A stretch of DNA of 42,684 nucleotides, taken from Woeseiaceae bacterium. GTDB lineage: Bacteria > Pseudomonadota > Gammaproteobacteria > Steroidobacterales > Woeseiaceae. Positions 18,276 through 26,546 of this stretch are shown one piece after another. The first letter of the stretch is position 1, and each line of letters starts with the position of its first letter. The stretch lies in contig JAHEFD010000018.1 of assembly GCA_024640345.1 (NCBI GenBank), forward strand, positions 1 through 42,684. The letters run 5' to 3'. Under the pieces are notes generated by a model. It searched no databases, had not been told where the DNA came from, and saw only the letters and a list, made by a program, of their open reading frames with translations. Made by a program: the position numbers and the translations under genes.

Positions 18276-20718
18276 CGATGTTCACCAGTCGGCCCGGAAC
18301 CACTACGGTCTTGCGAATATCTTTGCCGGCGATGAACCGCTGCACATTCTCATTCGCAAGTGCCGCTGCGGCGACGGCGTCTTTATCCGCATCGGCGGCA
18401 ACCGAAATTCTCGCGCGAAGTTTTCCATTCACCTGGATTACGATCTCGACCAGTTCCTGTTCGAGTGCCGACTCATCGAACGCCGGCCAGCGCTCGTCAA
18501 CCACTGCAGTCTCATGGCCCAATACCTCCCAAAGCTCATGGCAGATGTGTGGCACGATAGGGGACAGGAACAACACGACGGCATTCAGAGCTTCCCTGAT
18601 AACTGCCGTACCCTGCGGCGACGAGTCGTCAAAGCGAGTGACTGCGTTGAGCAACTCCATACTGGCTGCAACGGCTGTGTTAAAGGTATAACGTCGCCCC
18701 ATATCGTCGCCAACCTTGGCAATTGTCTGGTGCGTTTTGCGCCGAAGATCGCGTTGCGCTGTGCTAAGAGAATCGATATCCAGGGGTGGCACATCGTCGC
18801 ATTCTGCATGGGTGTGCACAGCGGTCCAGAAACGTTTCAGAAACCGGTACGCACCCTGTACGCCATCATCAGAATATTCCAGCGCCTGCTCCGGCGGCGC
18901 CGTGAACATCATGAAAAGGCGGACAGTGTCCGCGCCGTACTTTTCGATCAACTCACCCGGGTCGACGGTATTGCCCTTGTTCTTGGACATCTTTGCACCG
19001 TCTTTCAGCACCATGCCCTGTGTCAGAAGATTGGTGAACGGCTCGTCTGCCGAGGACAAGCCGACATCGCGCATTACCTTCTGGAAAAAGCGGGAATAGA
19101 GCAAGTGCAGGATCGCGTGCTCGACACCACCGGTATATTGGTCAACCGGCATCCAGTAAGCCTCGCGCTCATCCAGCATCGCGGTATCACTATCCGGACA
19201 TGCATAGCGTGAGAAATACCAGGACGACTCAACAAAAGTGTCGAACGTATCTGTCTCTCGCCGTGCCGCCTTACCACACTTCGGACAATCCGCTTCATAG
19301 AATTCCGGCATGTCCTTCAGGGGCGAGCCCACACCGGTAATTTCTACATCCTCAGGCAGCACTACCGGCAATTGGTCTTCGGGAACCGGCTGCGCTCCAC
19401 AGGCATCACAATAAATGATCGGGATCGGCGTGCCCCAGTAGCGCTGTCGGGAAACGCCCCAGTCACGAAGGCGATAATTGACAGTACGGCGGCCACGACC
19501 GTCTTCAGCAAATCTTTCGGCAATCGCATCGAAAGCCTGCTCAAACGTCATACCATCGATAAATCCGGAATTTATAACGCGCCCGTATTCGACATAGGGT
19601 CCGGCAGATATGTCGATACTGCTGCCATCGAGAGGTTCGACCACCTGCGTGATTGGCAACCCGTGCTTGTCCGCAAATTCCCAGTCCCGATGATCATGAC
19701 CGGGAACAGCCATGACGGCGCCGGTGCCATAACTCATCAAAACGAAATTCGCGACCCACAGCGGTACTTTCTCACCGGTAATGGGATGAATGGCCGAAAT
19801 GCCCAGTGGCATGCCTTTCTTCTCCATCGTCTCCATCGCGGCTTCGGCCGCCTGCATTTTTTTGCAGTCTTCAATGAAGGAGGCAACTTTTGGATCCGAA
19901 CTTGCGGCTTTTGTTGCCAGGGGATGTTCAGCTGCGACGGCCATATAGGTCACGCCCATTAAAGTGTCGGGACGTGTCGTAAACACTGTCAGCCGTTCAT
20001 CCTCATCTTCGACGTCGAAGGAAAGCTCAATACCTTCCGAGCGACCGATCCAGTTGCGTTGCATGGACCTGACAGAATCCGGCCAGCCATCCAGCTTATC
20101 GAGGTATTCGAGAAGCTCATCGGCGTACGCGGTGATCTTCATGAACCACTGCGGAATTTCACGTCGTTCGACCAATGCGTCCGACCGCCAGCCGCGCCCG
20201 TCGATCACCTGCTCGTTGGCGAGTACAGTCTGATCGACCGGATCCCAATTGACGATTGAATTCTTGCGATAGACAAGCCCTTTCTCAAAGAGCTTGGTGA
20301 AGAGCCACTGCTCCCAGCGGTAATACTCCGGTTTGCAGGTGGTGATCTCCCGTCGCCAGTCGTAAGCATAACCAAGCCGCTTGAACTGTCCACGCATGTC
20401 GGCAATGTTCTGATAGGTCCATTTCGCGGGAGGCACACCACGTTTGATGGCCGCATTTTCCGCTGGCATACCAAAGGCATCCCAGCCCATCGGCTGCAGC
20501 ACATGCTTGCCCTGCATACGTTGATAGCGCGCAATCACGTCCGACAGCGTAAATACGCGAACGTGTCCCATATGCAGATGGCCGCTGGGATACGGAAACA
20601 TCGTCAGGCAATAGAACGGATCCTTGTCCGGGTCTTCGTCGACCTCGAAACACCGATTGTCGTCCCAGTACTCGCGGGCTTTCCGTTCAACCTGCTCTGG
20701 TTTATATGCTACGTCCAT
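18268..20718 (-). CDS. leuS: Leucyl-tRNA synthetase
   Basis: An 816-residue class Ia synthetase charging tRNA-Leu. The HIGH region is [13 protein letters not shown] (residues 42-54), the CP1 editing domain spans about residues 225-415 (with [15 protein letters not shown] and [19 protein letters not shown]), and the KMSKS loop reads KMSKNKGN. The C-terminal domain ends with [16 protein letters not shown]. Length is slightly below E. coli LeuS (860). Start ATG 20718 lies just after a leader hairpin and has only a weak GAG-type ribosome binding site. lptE overlaps its 3' end. Confidence 0.97.
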   Translation of the reverse strand: MDVAYKPEQVERKAREYWDDNRCFEVDEDPDKDPFYCLTMFPYPSGHLHMGHVRVFTLSDVIARYQRMQGKHVLQPMGWDAFGMPAENAAIKRGVPPAKWTYQNIADMRGQFKRLGYAYDWRREITTCKPEYYRWEQWLFTKLFEKGLVYRKNSIVNWDPVDQTVLANEQVIDGRGWRSDALVERREIPQWFMKITAYADELLEYLDKLDGWPDSVRSMQRNWIGRSEGIELSFDVEDEDERLTVFTTRPDTLMGVTYMAVAAEHPLATKAASSDPKVASFIEDCKKMQAAEAAMETMEKKGMPLGISAIHPITGEKVPLWVANFVLMSYGTGAVMAVPGHDHRDWEFADKHGLPITQVVEPLDGSSIDISAGPYVEYGRVINSGFIDGMTFEQAFDAIAERFAEDGRGRRTVNYRLRDWGVSRQRYWGTPIPIIYCDACGAQPVPEDQLPVVLPEDVEITGVGSPLKDMPEFYEADCPKCGKAARRETDTFDTFVESSWYFSRYACPDSDTAMLDEREAYWMPVDQYTGGVEHAILHLLYSRFFQKVMRDVGLSSADEPFTNLLTQGMVLKDGAKMSKNKGNTVDPGELIEKYGADTVRLFMMFTAPPEQALEYSDDGVQGAYRFLKRFWTAVHTHAECDDVPPLDIDSLSTAQRDLRRKTHQTIAKVGDDMGRRYTFNTAVAASMELLNAVTRFDDSSPQGTAVIREALNAVVLFLSPIVPHICHELWEVLGHETAVVDERWPAFDESALEQELVEIVIQVNGKLRARISVAADADKDAVAAAALANENVQRFIAGKDIRKTVVVPGRLVNIVV

Positions 20719-20731
20719 CCGCTCTCGCTAT

Positions 20732-20759
20732 GCCCTTTTCCATTCGCGCTTCAAAGGGC
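20732..20759 (-). promoter_or_regulatory. Hairpin in the leuS leader
   Basis: GCCCTTT (20732-20738) and AAAGGGC (20753-20759) form a seven-base stem with a 14-base loop, ending 13 bases before the leuS start codon. An adjacent TAT/ATA pairing could extend it across a bulge. It could slow initiation or be a remnant of processing. No leader peptide rich in leucine codons is visible. Confidence 0.35.
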
Positions 20760-20859
20760 GAAAGCATAACCGGTTCTGCCATCCGGCGCAGCCTTGAAAC
20801 AGGGCACCCGGGACATCCCGGACGAACTCGTCACACCGGTGAATCTTTCGGGGCAGCCC

Positions 20860-22065
20860 TCATTCGCCGACGGCTGCCTGCCTGTCTTCCAACTGGTAAT
20901 AGTCCATCAGTATCTGTGCAACCTCGGGCCGCGAAAATTCCGCTGGCGGCGCAATGCCCTGCCCCAGCATCTCACGAACTTTGGTCCCCGACAGGAAGAC
21001 ATAGTCCTCGGGTGTGTGATCTTCGACCTCGCTCATCATGACGACACGATTGAGCTTCTTCGACCAGGCAGTGTGATCCGCTGCAAATATCTCGATATCC
21101 AGGGATCCGGCCGGGAGCTCATCAAAGATTGCCTGCGCGTCGAAGGGACCGTAGAAGCTTCCAACGCCGGCGTGATCGCGACCAACGATCAAATGAGTCG
21201 CACCCATGTTTTGCCTGAAGACAGCGTGCAGCAAAGCCTCGCGCGGCCCCGCATAAAGCATGTCGAAACCATATCCGTTGACCATGACCGTGTTTTCAGG
21301 AAAGTACACGTCAACCATCTTGCGGATACAGGCATCGCGAACTGATGCCGGTATATCGCCTGCTTTCAGTCGACCGAGCAGCATATGAATGACGATACCG
21401 TCGGCGTTCAGTCGCTCTTTGGCCATCCGGCAAAGTTCTTCGTGCGCCAGGTGCATTGGATTGCGCGTCTGGAAGGCAACGACTTTTTCCCAGCCGCGCT
21501 CGCCAATTTCTTCGCGGATTTTCACGGCGGTTTTGAATGTGCCCGAGAACTCTTCCTCGAAATAACTGAAATTCAGCACCTGGATATCGCCAGCGATGCA
21601 ATATCTTCCAAGCCCCCTGAATACAGAGACGCCGGGGTGGCCCATGTCCAGGGTGCCAAAGACCTTTGCCGTCATCGTGTCGAGTTGCTCGTCTGATATT
21701 TCCTCGATGCCGGCAACGTCCATCACCGCCAGGACAGGATTACCAATCACGTTCGGATCTCGCAGAGCAATACGCTTCGCGCCCCGGATACCATCGATAT
21801 TATCGGTGACGTTCAGAATCGGCACGGGCCAGAAGAGCCCATCGCCAGTTTTCATATCGGTCGTGACGCTCATCGCATCAGCAAGGTTCATGAATCCCTT
21901 CAGCGGGGTGAAATATCCCCCGCCGAGCATGACGGCATTCGCCGCGGCCGCTGAATTCAGAACAATCGAAGGCAGCGTTTGTGCCTCTGCAAGCAGTGCT
22001 GTTCTAGAGTTGCTGTCACTGACAAAACGTGGATCGAGGGCGTCCGCCCCATGTGGCCTGATCAT
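20860..22065 (-). CDS. sat: Sulfate adenylyltransferase (single-subunit Sat)
   Basis: A 401-residue ATP sulfurylase of the single-subunit type, unrelated to the CysDN heterodimer of E. coli. It makes APS from sulfate and ATP, or works in reverse in sulfur oxidisers. The PUA-like N-terminal domain is followed by the catalytic QTRNPMHLAHEEL motif and GRDHAGVGSFYG. The start is ATG 22065 with TAAGGAG six bases upstream, overlapping the cysC stop codon, so cysC and sat are translationally linked. There is no sign of a fused APS kinase domain. With cysC the pair can supply PAPS; no reductase gene is in the window. Confidence 0.94.
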   Translation of the reverse strand: MIRPHGADALDPRFVSDSNSRTALLAEAQTLPSIVLNSAAAANAVMLGGGYFTPLKGFMNLADAMSVTTDMKTGDGLFWPVPILNVTDNIDGIRGAKRIALRDPNVIGNPVLAVMDVAGIEEISDEQLDTMTAKVFGTLDMGHPGVSVFRGLGRYCIAGDIQVLNFSYFEEEFSGTFKTAVKIREEIGERGWEKVVAFQTRNPMHLAHEELCRMAKERLNADGIVIHMLLGRLKAGDIPASVRDACIRKMVDVYFPENTVMVNGYGFDMLYAGPREALLHAVFRQNMGATHLIVGRDHAGVGSFYGPFDAQAIFDELPAGSLDIEIFAADHTAWSKKLNRVVMMSEVEDHTPEDYVFLSGTKVREMLGQGIAPPAEFSRPEVAQILMDYYQLEDRQAAVGE

Positions 22066-22075
22066 CCCTGGCTCC

Positions 22076-22744
22076 TTAAAGTGCTGCGACCGAACCATCA
22101 ATCTGATCGTCGGCCCGGGTAAATAACTCTGTCTGGATCACCCCGTTTTTCGCGAGGTAATCAATAATGATGGCAACTTCTTCCTCAACGGTCATTTCGT
22201 CCGTTCGGAGATGAATTTCCGGATTGCCGGGCGCCTCATACGGATCGTCGATTCCGGTGAAATTCCTGATCTCGCCAGCGCGCGCCTTCTTGTAAAGGCC
22301 CTTCGGGTCCCGTTCCTCGGCAACCGCAAGAGTACAGTCGACGTAGACTTCGACGAATTGCAGACCCGCGGCATCGTGCAGTGCACGAACCTCGTCTCGA
22401 TCCGCCTTGTAGGGGCTGATGAAACTTGAGAGCGAGATCGTCCCGGCATCGCCGAACAGCTTTGCGATTTCACCGATGCGGCGAATATTTTCCTTACGGT
22501 CGCCTTCGGAAAAACCGAGGTTCTTGTTGATACCGAGGCGTACATTGTCGCCATCCAGCCGGTACGACAGCTTGCCCATCCTGAACAGCGCTTTCTCAAG
22601 GGCTACAGCGACGGTACTCTTTCCACTGCCGGACAAACCGGTAAACCAGACGGTGGCTCCCTTTTGCCTCAGGATCTGGTATCGATCCTCGCGGGAAACC
22701 TCTCCATCCTGCCAGGTAACATTCGTCGCAATCTGCTTTGCCAT
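22076..22744 (-). CDS. cysC: Adenylylsulfate kinase CysC
   Basis: A 222-residue APS kinase forming PAPS from APS and ATP. The Walker A loop is GLSGSGKST (residues 36-44). The APS-binding blocks LDGDNVRLGINKNLGFSEGD and ENIRRIGEIAKLF follow, then the FISPYKADRDEVR segment and the CysC-typical KGLYKKARAGEIRNFTGID lid. ATG 22744 is chosen because AAGGA lies seven bases upstream; another in-frame ATG at 22777 lacks a site. A ~20-residue C-terminal extension beyond the usual ~200 residues is hydrophilic. It lies 38 bases after the tetR-type gene and just ahead of sat. Confidence 0.95.
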   Translation of the reverse strand: MAKQIATNVTWQDGEVSREDRYQILRQKGATVWFTGLSGSGKSTVAVALEKALFRMGKLSYRLDGDNVRLGINKNLGFSEGDRKENIRRIGEIAKLFGDAGTISLSSFISPYKADRDEVRALHDAAGLQFVEVYVDCTLAVAEERDPKGLYKKARAGEIRNFTGIDDPYEAPGNPEIHLRTDEMTVEEEVAIIIDYLAKNGVIQTELFTRADDQIDGSVAAL

Positions 22745-22782
22745 TTGTAATTCCTTTTTGATCTCTGGTTCATTCATTGTTG

Positions 22783-23415
22783 TCAGGCGGCAGACTCCGT
22801 TTGCCGCTCGTTGTTTCGACGTTCGCGAAAGCCGTTCAATATCATGTCCGTACATTTCTGAATTGTGTCGAACAGATCGAATTCCGGTTCGCGAACAATA
22901 ATGTCGCCCCACGCATTGCACATACCGATTACGGCCTGCGCGGCGAAATGGCAATCAAGTGACTTTCTAAGTGCACCGTCAGCTACACCCTCTTCGAAAA
23001 TTCCTTCCAGTTGTTGGCGATACCGGCTGCCGAGTTTCTTCAGGTTGGCGCGTTTCTCTTCCGGTAAATACAAACGCTCATCGTTGTGAACTTTCAGTGC
23101 CTCATTTCTTTCGCGGTAACTGGTCAGGTGAGAAGTGATGGTCGCCATCAGTTTCGATTCAAACGGCTGATCGCTTTCCGCGATCGAGGTCATGTGCTCC
23201 ACGTATTCTTCGATGCCGTAGCGACAGACCTCTCCGAGCGCTTCCTCTTTCGACTTGAAGTAGTAATAGAGGCTGCCCTGTTTGATACCCAAATGCGCCG
23301 CAATATCCCGGGTACTCGCACCGTGAAATCCTTTTTCCGCGAACACGGACGCCGCAGCCCTGATGGCCTGCAGTCTCTGGTGCTGGTATCGATTGTTGTC
23401 CTGGCTCGTTGCCAT
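22783..23415 (-). CDS. TetR family transcriptional regulator
   Basis: A 210-residue one-component regulator. The N-terminal helix-turn-helix (about residues 13-60) reads AIRAAASVFAEKGFHGAST, then RDIAAHLGIKQGSLYYYFKS, very close to the TetR profile. A helical ligand-binding and dimerisation domain follows, with a C-terminal part typical of the subgroup with TetR_C_33-like helices. Ligand is unknown; relatives of this type often control fatty acid or acyl-CoA genes, so control of cysC-sat is not assured. Its own promoter overlaps a palindrome that is repeated 66 bases upstream, suggesting autorepression. cysC and sat follow on the same strand. Confidence 0.92.
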   Translation of the reverse strand: MATSQDNNRYQHQRLQAIRAAASVFAEKGFHGASTRDIAAHLGIKQGSLYYYFKSKEEALGEVCRYGIEEYVEHMTSIAESDQPFESKLMATITSHLTSYRERNEALKVHNDERLYLPEEKRANLKKLGSRYRQQLEGIFEEGVADGALRKSLDCHFAAQAVIGMCNAWGDIIVREPEFDLFDTIQKCTDMILNGFRERRNNERQTESAA

Positions 23416-23447
23416 GCGTTCAGCCGCATTCTTGTTAGCAGGCCGAA

Positions 23448-23476
23448 ATTCTATAGATCAATAGAATAATTGACAA
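23448..23476 (-). promoter_or_regulatory. Predicted sigma-70 promoter of the tetR-cysC-sat unit
   Basis: On the minus strand TTGTCA (23476-23471) and TAGAAT (23453-23448) are separated by exactly 17 bases. Both hexamers match the consensus at four or more positions. Transcription would begin about 25 bases before the regulator's ATG at 23415. The first palindromic site lies in the spacer. Confidence 0.6.
23457..23474. promoter_or_regulatory. Operator-like site 1 in the tetR promoter
   Basis: ATCAATAGAATAATTGAC is an imperfect palindrome (TCAAT...ATTGA) that agrees with site 2 (23523-23540) at 15 of 18 bases. It fills the -35/-10 spacer of the predicted promoter, so a bound repressor would block RNA polymerase. 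Confidence 0.55.
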
Positions 23477-23490
23477 TGTTTATTTTTAAT

Positions 23491-23508
23491 ACTTATTAAA
23501 CAATAAGT
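23491..23508. promoter_or_regulatory. Third inverted repeat between the two operator-like sites
   Basis: ACTTATT and AATAAGT with spacer AAAC form a perfect seven-base inverted repeat in very AT-rich DNA. It shares the ACTTATT half with site 2, so it may be a weaker copy of the same site, or it may reflect AT bias. Confidence 0.35.
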
Positions 23509-23520
23509 TACGAGTTTCCA

Positions 23521-23542
23521 TAATCAATAGACTTATTGATTA
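23521..23542. promoter_or_regulatory. Operator-like site 2, perfect 9-bp inverted repeat
   Basis: TAATCAATA and TATTGATTA are perfect arms separated by GACT. The core closely matches site 1, 66 bases away centre to centre, about six helical turns. It lies eight bases beyond the lnt stop codon. Its symmetry and size suit a TetR dimer. As a hairpin it could also sit at the end of the lnt transcript, but no T-run follows. Confidence 0.55.
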
Positions 23543-23549
23543 CCTGACA

Positions 23550-25064
23550 CTACTTTGTTCGGGACCGCCACCCCGCCCACAAAATGATCAGAAGCGTGAG
23601 CGAAATTACCGGCCAGTTGCCACCACGGGCAAATGGCGTCAGCCCCTGTCGCGGCTGGACGTCGCGGGTCAATGCTACAAATTCAAACTGGGGTCCCCGG
23701 TCAAGCACTTGCCCGTCAGCTCCAATAAATGCGCTCACGCCGTTGTTGGTTGCACGGATTACCGGTCGCCCGACTTCCAGTGCTCGCATTCTGGCAATCT
23801 GCAAGTGCTGGTGCGGCGCGATGGAATCGCCGAACCAGGCGTCATTGCTCACATTGATGAGCATGCTTGCGTCCGGCAGCGCATATAGCTGTTCGGCCGC
23901 ATAGGCATCTTCATAGCAAATAGCAACCGACACCAGGTTTCCGTCCGGCAAGCTGATTAACGGCTGTATGTCGTCACCTGCGGCGATATCGCTGTAGGGA
24001 AGATTCATCAGGCGCATCCACTCGCGAACGAAATCCGGTACCGGAAAATATTCGCCGAACGGAACAAGATGCCGCTTCCGGTATACCTGCCGACCTTTGC
24101 CGCCAACTGAAATGACGCTGTTGAACACTTTTTCCGCCGCAAAATCTCTTTCGAGAATACCGAACACCAGGGTCTGCCCGCGTTCACCAGTGTCCTGCTC
24201 AAGCTGGGATATATAACTCTCAACCTGGTCGACAACAGACGGGATCGCCACTTCGGGCCAGACGACCAGCGAGCTGTCGCCATTATCCAATACGGATTCC
24301 CGATAGAGATCCAGCGTTGCGCTGAACTGTTCGCGCAACCATTTCCTGTCTTGCGAGACACCGCCCTGGACGATTGTCGTGCGCACAGCAGGACCCGAAG
24401 CTTCCGTCCAGGAAATCGTGCCTATCATGAAACCCGCCAGCCACGGAAGCACGGCAACAATGGCAAACGGCCAGCGTCCTGCCCCTCGCGCCAGCAATGC
24501 GGCCAGCAATGCACTGGCACTGAGCATCACGGCCAGTGACACGCCGTAGTTGCCGAATACCGGCGCCAATCCGGCAAGTGGCGAATCAATCTGGCTGTAA
24601 CCGAGAGTCATCCATGGAAAACCACTGAGGAACCAGCCACGCAACCACTCGAGAAATACCCAGACCGCCGGTGCGGTCAAAACGAATGGCCACATCCGGT
24701 CCGCAAAACGTGCGATCAACCAGCCTGCAGCAGCATAGTAGAGCGCCATGATTGCCACGAGACCCAGCATCAGGAAAATCGCCAGTACCAGCGGCGCCTG
24801 GCCGAACACGTGCACCGAAACGTAGAGCCAATAAGTACCCGTCAGGAACAGACCGGCGCCGAATGAGAAACCGAGCTGAGACGCCTGCCGTGGCGTTGAC
24901 CGGGTAAACGCGAACAACAGCGGAACAACCAGGAGCGGTGCGAGTGGAAAAAGGTCAAATGGCGCGAACGAGACCATGACCAGCGCACCCAGCAAAAAAA
25001 ATGCCAATCGGGTGCGCCACGGATACGTTGCCTGCACCGTGTCGAATGTGAGATTGGACAGCAC
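23550..25064 (-). CDS. lnt: Apolipoprotein N-acyltransferase
   Basis: A 504-residue inner-membrane enzyme that adds the third acyl chain to the N-terminal cysteine of lipoproteins. About seven N-terminal membrane helices (residues ~20-215) precede a periplasmic nitrilase-like domain. The catalytic triad is visible as E271 (WPEVAIP), K330 (YRKRHLVPFGEYFP) and C383 (AICYEDAY). A C-terminal helix (residues ~485-500) anchors the end. The start is GTG 25064, four bases after the corC stop. Order ybeY-corC-lnt is conserved; LptE and the lipase in this window are likely substrates. Confidence 0.96.
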   Translation of the reverse strand: MLSNLTFDTVQATYPWRTRLAFFLLGALVMVSFAPFDLFPLAPLLVVPLLFAFTRSTPRQASQLGFSFGAGLFLTGTYWLYVSVHVFGQAPLVLAIFLMLGLVAIMALYYAAAGWLIARFADRMWPFVLTAPAVWVFLEWLRGWFLSGFPWMTLGYSQIDSPLAGLAPVFGNYGVSLAVMLSASALLAALLARGAGRWPFAIVAVLPWLAGFMIGTISWTEASGPAVRTTIVQGGVSQDRKWLREQFSATLDLYRESVLDNGDSSLVVWPEVAIPSVVDQVESYISQLEQDTGERGQTLVFGILERDFAAEKVFNSVISVGGKGRQVYRKRHLVPFGEYFPVPDFVREWMRLMNLPYSDIAAGDDIQPLISLPDGNLVSVAICYEDAYAAEQLYALPDASMLINVSNDAWFGDSIAPHQHLQIARMRALEVGRPVIRATNNGVSAFIGADGQVLDRGPQFEFVALTRDVQPRQGLTPFARGGNWPVISLTLLIILWAGWRSRTK

Positions 25065-25068
25065 GTTG

Positions 25069-25947
25069 CTAGCGGACGCTTTCTTCTATGTCCTGAGCGA
25101 GCCGGATGACCTGAAGCGTATCGATGCGACGCCGGTCAGCCCTGGTCACGCGAAACTCGAATCCATCGTACTCGAGTTTCTCACCGAGACGGGGTAAGCG
25201 GCCGAGTTCATGCATCACGAGACCCCCGATCGTGTCGAAGTCTTCCTCCTCCGTGAGGTCACAACCGAAGTACTCGTTGAAGTCTTCAACACGCGTCAGT
25301 GCTCGAACGGAAAAACAGGGGCGTCCGTCGACATCCTTGTCCGCATGAATGGACTCAGCCTCTTCAGGATCATGCTCATCATCGATTTCACCCACAATTT
25401 CTTCGAGGACGTCTTCAATCGTCAGAAGGCCTGATACGCCGCCATATTCATCTACCACGACCGCCATGTGGCTGTGGCTGTCACGGAATTCCTTCAACAG
25501 GGCATTCAGGCGCTTCGATTCGGGAATGACGGATACCGGACGGAGATAGTCGTCGATATTCATTTTCCTGTTCGCCGGACCACCAAAAAATTTCAGCAAG
25601 TCTTTAGCGAGCAAAATGCCCAGAATCTCGTCCCTGTCCTCTCCTATGACCGGAAACCGTGAATGACCCGAGCTCAAAATCACTCTCATCATTTCGTCGA
25701 GTGAATGCTCCTGTTCAATAACGACCATCTGGGAGCGCGGAACCATTACGTCGCGAACCTGGGTTTCTGCAACCTCCAGGACGCCGGTTAGCATCTCTTT
25801 TTCTTCGGGCTCGAAGGCGCTATCGTCTTCTTGCAAGAGCTCGTGAATTTCTTCGCGGCTCAGGGGTTCACCTTTTATGGCGCGTATTACTCGTTTGAAT
25901 ACGCCGGTTTTTCCCGAGCCGTTCGTACTTGGCGGTTTGTCGTTCAT
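25069..25947 (-). CDS. corC: CorC/YbeX family protein with CBS domains
   Basis: A 292-residue cytosolic protein with two CBS domains (around residues 65-190, including [19 protein letters not shown] and [20 protein letters not shown]) and a C-terminal CorC_HlyC domain ([18 protein letters not shown]). E. coli CorC (YbeX) has been linked to Mg2+/Co2+ efflux, and more recently to ribosome metabolism. Unlike larger relatives it has no membrane domain. It lies between ybeY and lnt. The gap to ybeY (116 bases) contains a short GGTGG/CCACC hairpin without a T-run. Confidence 0.94.
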   Translation of the reverse strand: MNDKPPSTNGSGKTGVFKRVIRAIKGEPLSREEIHELLQEDDSAFEPEEKEMLTGVLEVAETQVRDVMVPRSQMVVIEQEHSLDEMMRVILSSGHSRFPVIGEDRDEILGILLAKDLLKFFGGPANRKMNIDDYLRPVSVIPESKRLNALLKEFRDSHSHMAVVVDEYGGVSGLLTIEDVLEEIVGEIDDEHDPEEAESIHADKDVDGRPCFSVRALTRVEDFNEYFGCDLTEEEDFDTIGGLVMHELGRLPRLGEKLEYDGFEFRVTRADRRRIDTLQVIRLAQDIEESVR

Positions 25948-26063
25948 CTTCCCAATCTGTTAAATACAAGGACTACGGTGGATCAACCACCTTATACAGG
26001 CCGACAGTGTAACAGCTCGGCGCTGCGCAAATTAACTGAGTCTCATTTTCCCGGCAAAAGTTT

Positions 26064-26543
26064 CTATCCGGTATACGGGTCGCTCACGCCGCGACGCCGC
26101 AGAATGCGGGCCTCCAAAGCTTCCATCGCCTCCGCATCCGCATCAGTTTCATGATCATGGCCCAGCAAATGCAGCGTGCCATGAACCAGCAGGTGCGCCC
26201 AGTGCGCTGCCGGTGATTTCTGCTGCGCATCAGCTTCCCGCTCGACAATCGGGCCACAAATTACGATATCGCCGAGAAGGCACGGAAATTCGGGAATCAC
26301 ATCAGCGAGCAATTCGCCGTCGGATGGAAACGACAGCACGTTCGTTGCCTTATCGATGTTGCGGTACCTCTTATTGAGGTCGCGACCCTCTGCCTCATCT
26401 ACGATGCGAATCGACACTTCGTACTCACGGTCGAGAGCAAGCTCTCGAACTACCTCGGCCACCCACGATTGTATCTCGGATTCATCCGGAACGCTGCTGA
26501 CCGTGCTTGCTACCTGGACATCCACTGAAACATTGGGATCCAT
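26064..26543 (-). CDS. ybeY: Endoribonuclease YbeY
   Basis: A 159-residue UPF0054 metalloprotein needed for 16S rRNA 3'-end maturation and 70S quality control. The metal-binding HGTLHLLGHDH motif is at residues 121-131 (H121, H125, H131). The preceding blocks NKRYRNIDKATNVLSFP and LGDIVICGPIV are also typical. Start ATG 26543 lies three bases after the ybeZ stop. The N-terminus is slightly longer than in E. coli (155 residues). Confidence 0.96.
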   Translation of the reverse strand: MDPNVSVDVQVASTVSSVPDESEIQSWVAEVVRELALDREYEVSIRIVDEAEGRDLNKRYRNIDKATNVLSFPSDGELLADVIPEFPCLLGDIVICGPIVEREADAQQKSPAAHWAHLLVHGTLHLLGHDHETDADAEAMEALEARILRRRGVSDPYTG

Positions 26544-26546
26544 CGA

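Noticed and set aside
18247-19212. Long plus-strand open frame opposite leuS
   Set aside because: It runs antisense to leuS and lptE, carries no domain, and has no ribosome binding site or promoter of its own.
20808-20821. CCGGGA-CA-TCCCGG palindrome as a sat terminator
   Set aside because: The loop would be only two bases, or the stem only four pairs, and no T-run follows, so it is unlikely to terminate transcription.
20719-20860. T-box or leucine leader peptide for leuS
   Set aside because: No T-box core sequence and no short frame rich in leucine codons on the minus strand. Only a simple hairpin is present.
25950-26010. GGTGG/CCACC hairpin between ybeY and corC as a terminator
   Set aside because: The stem is only five pairs with no T-run on the minus strand, and ybeY-corC is normally co-transcribed.
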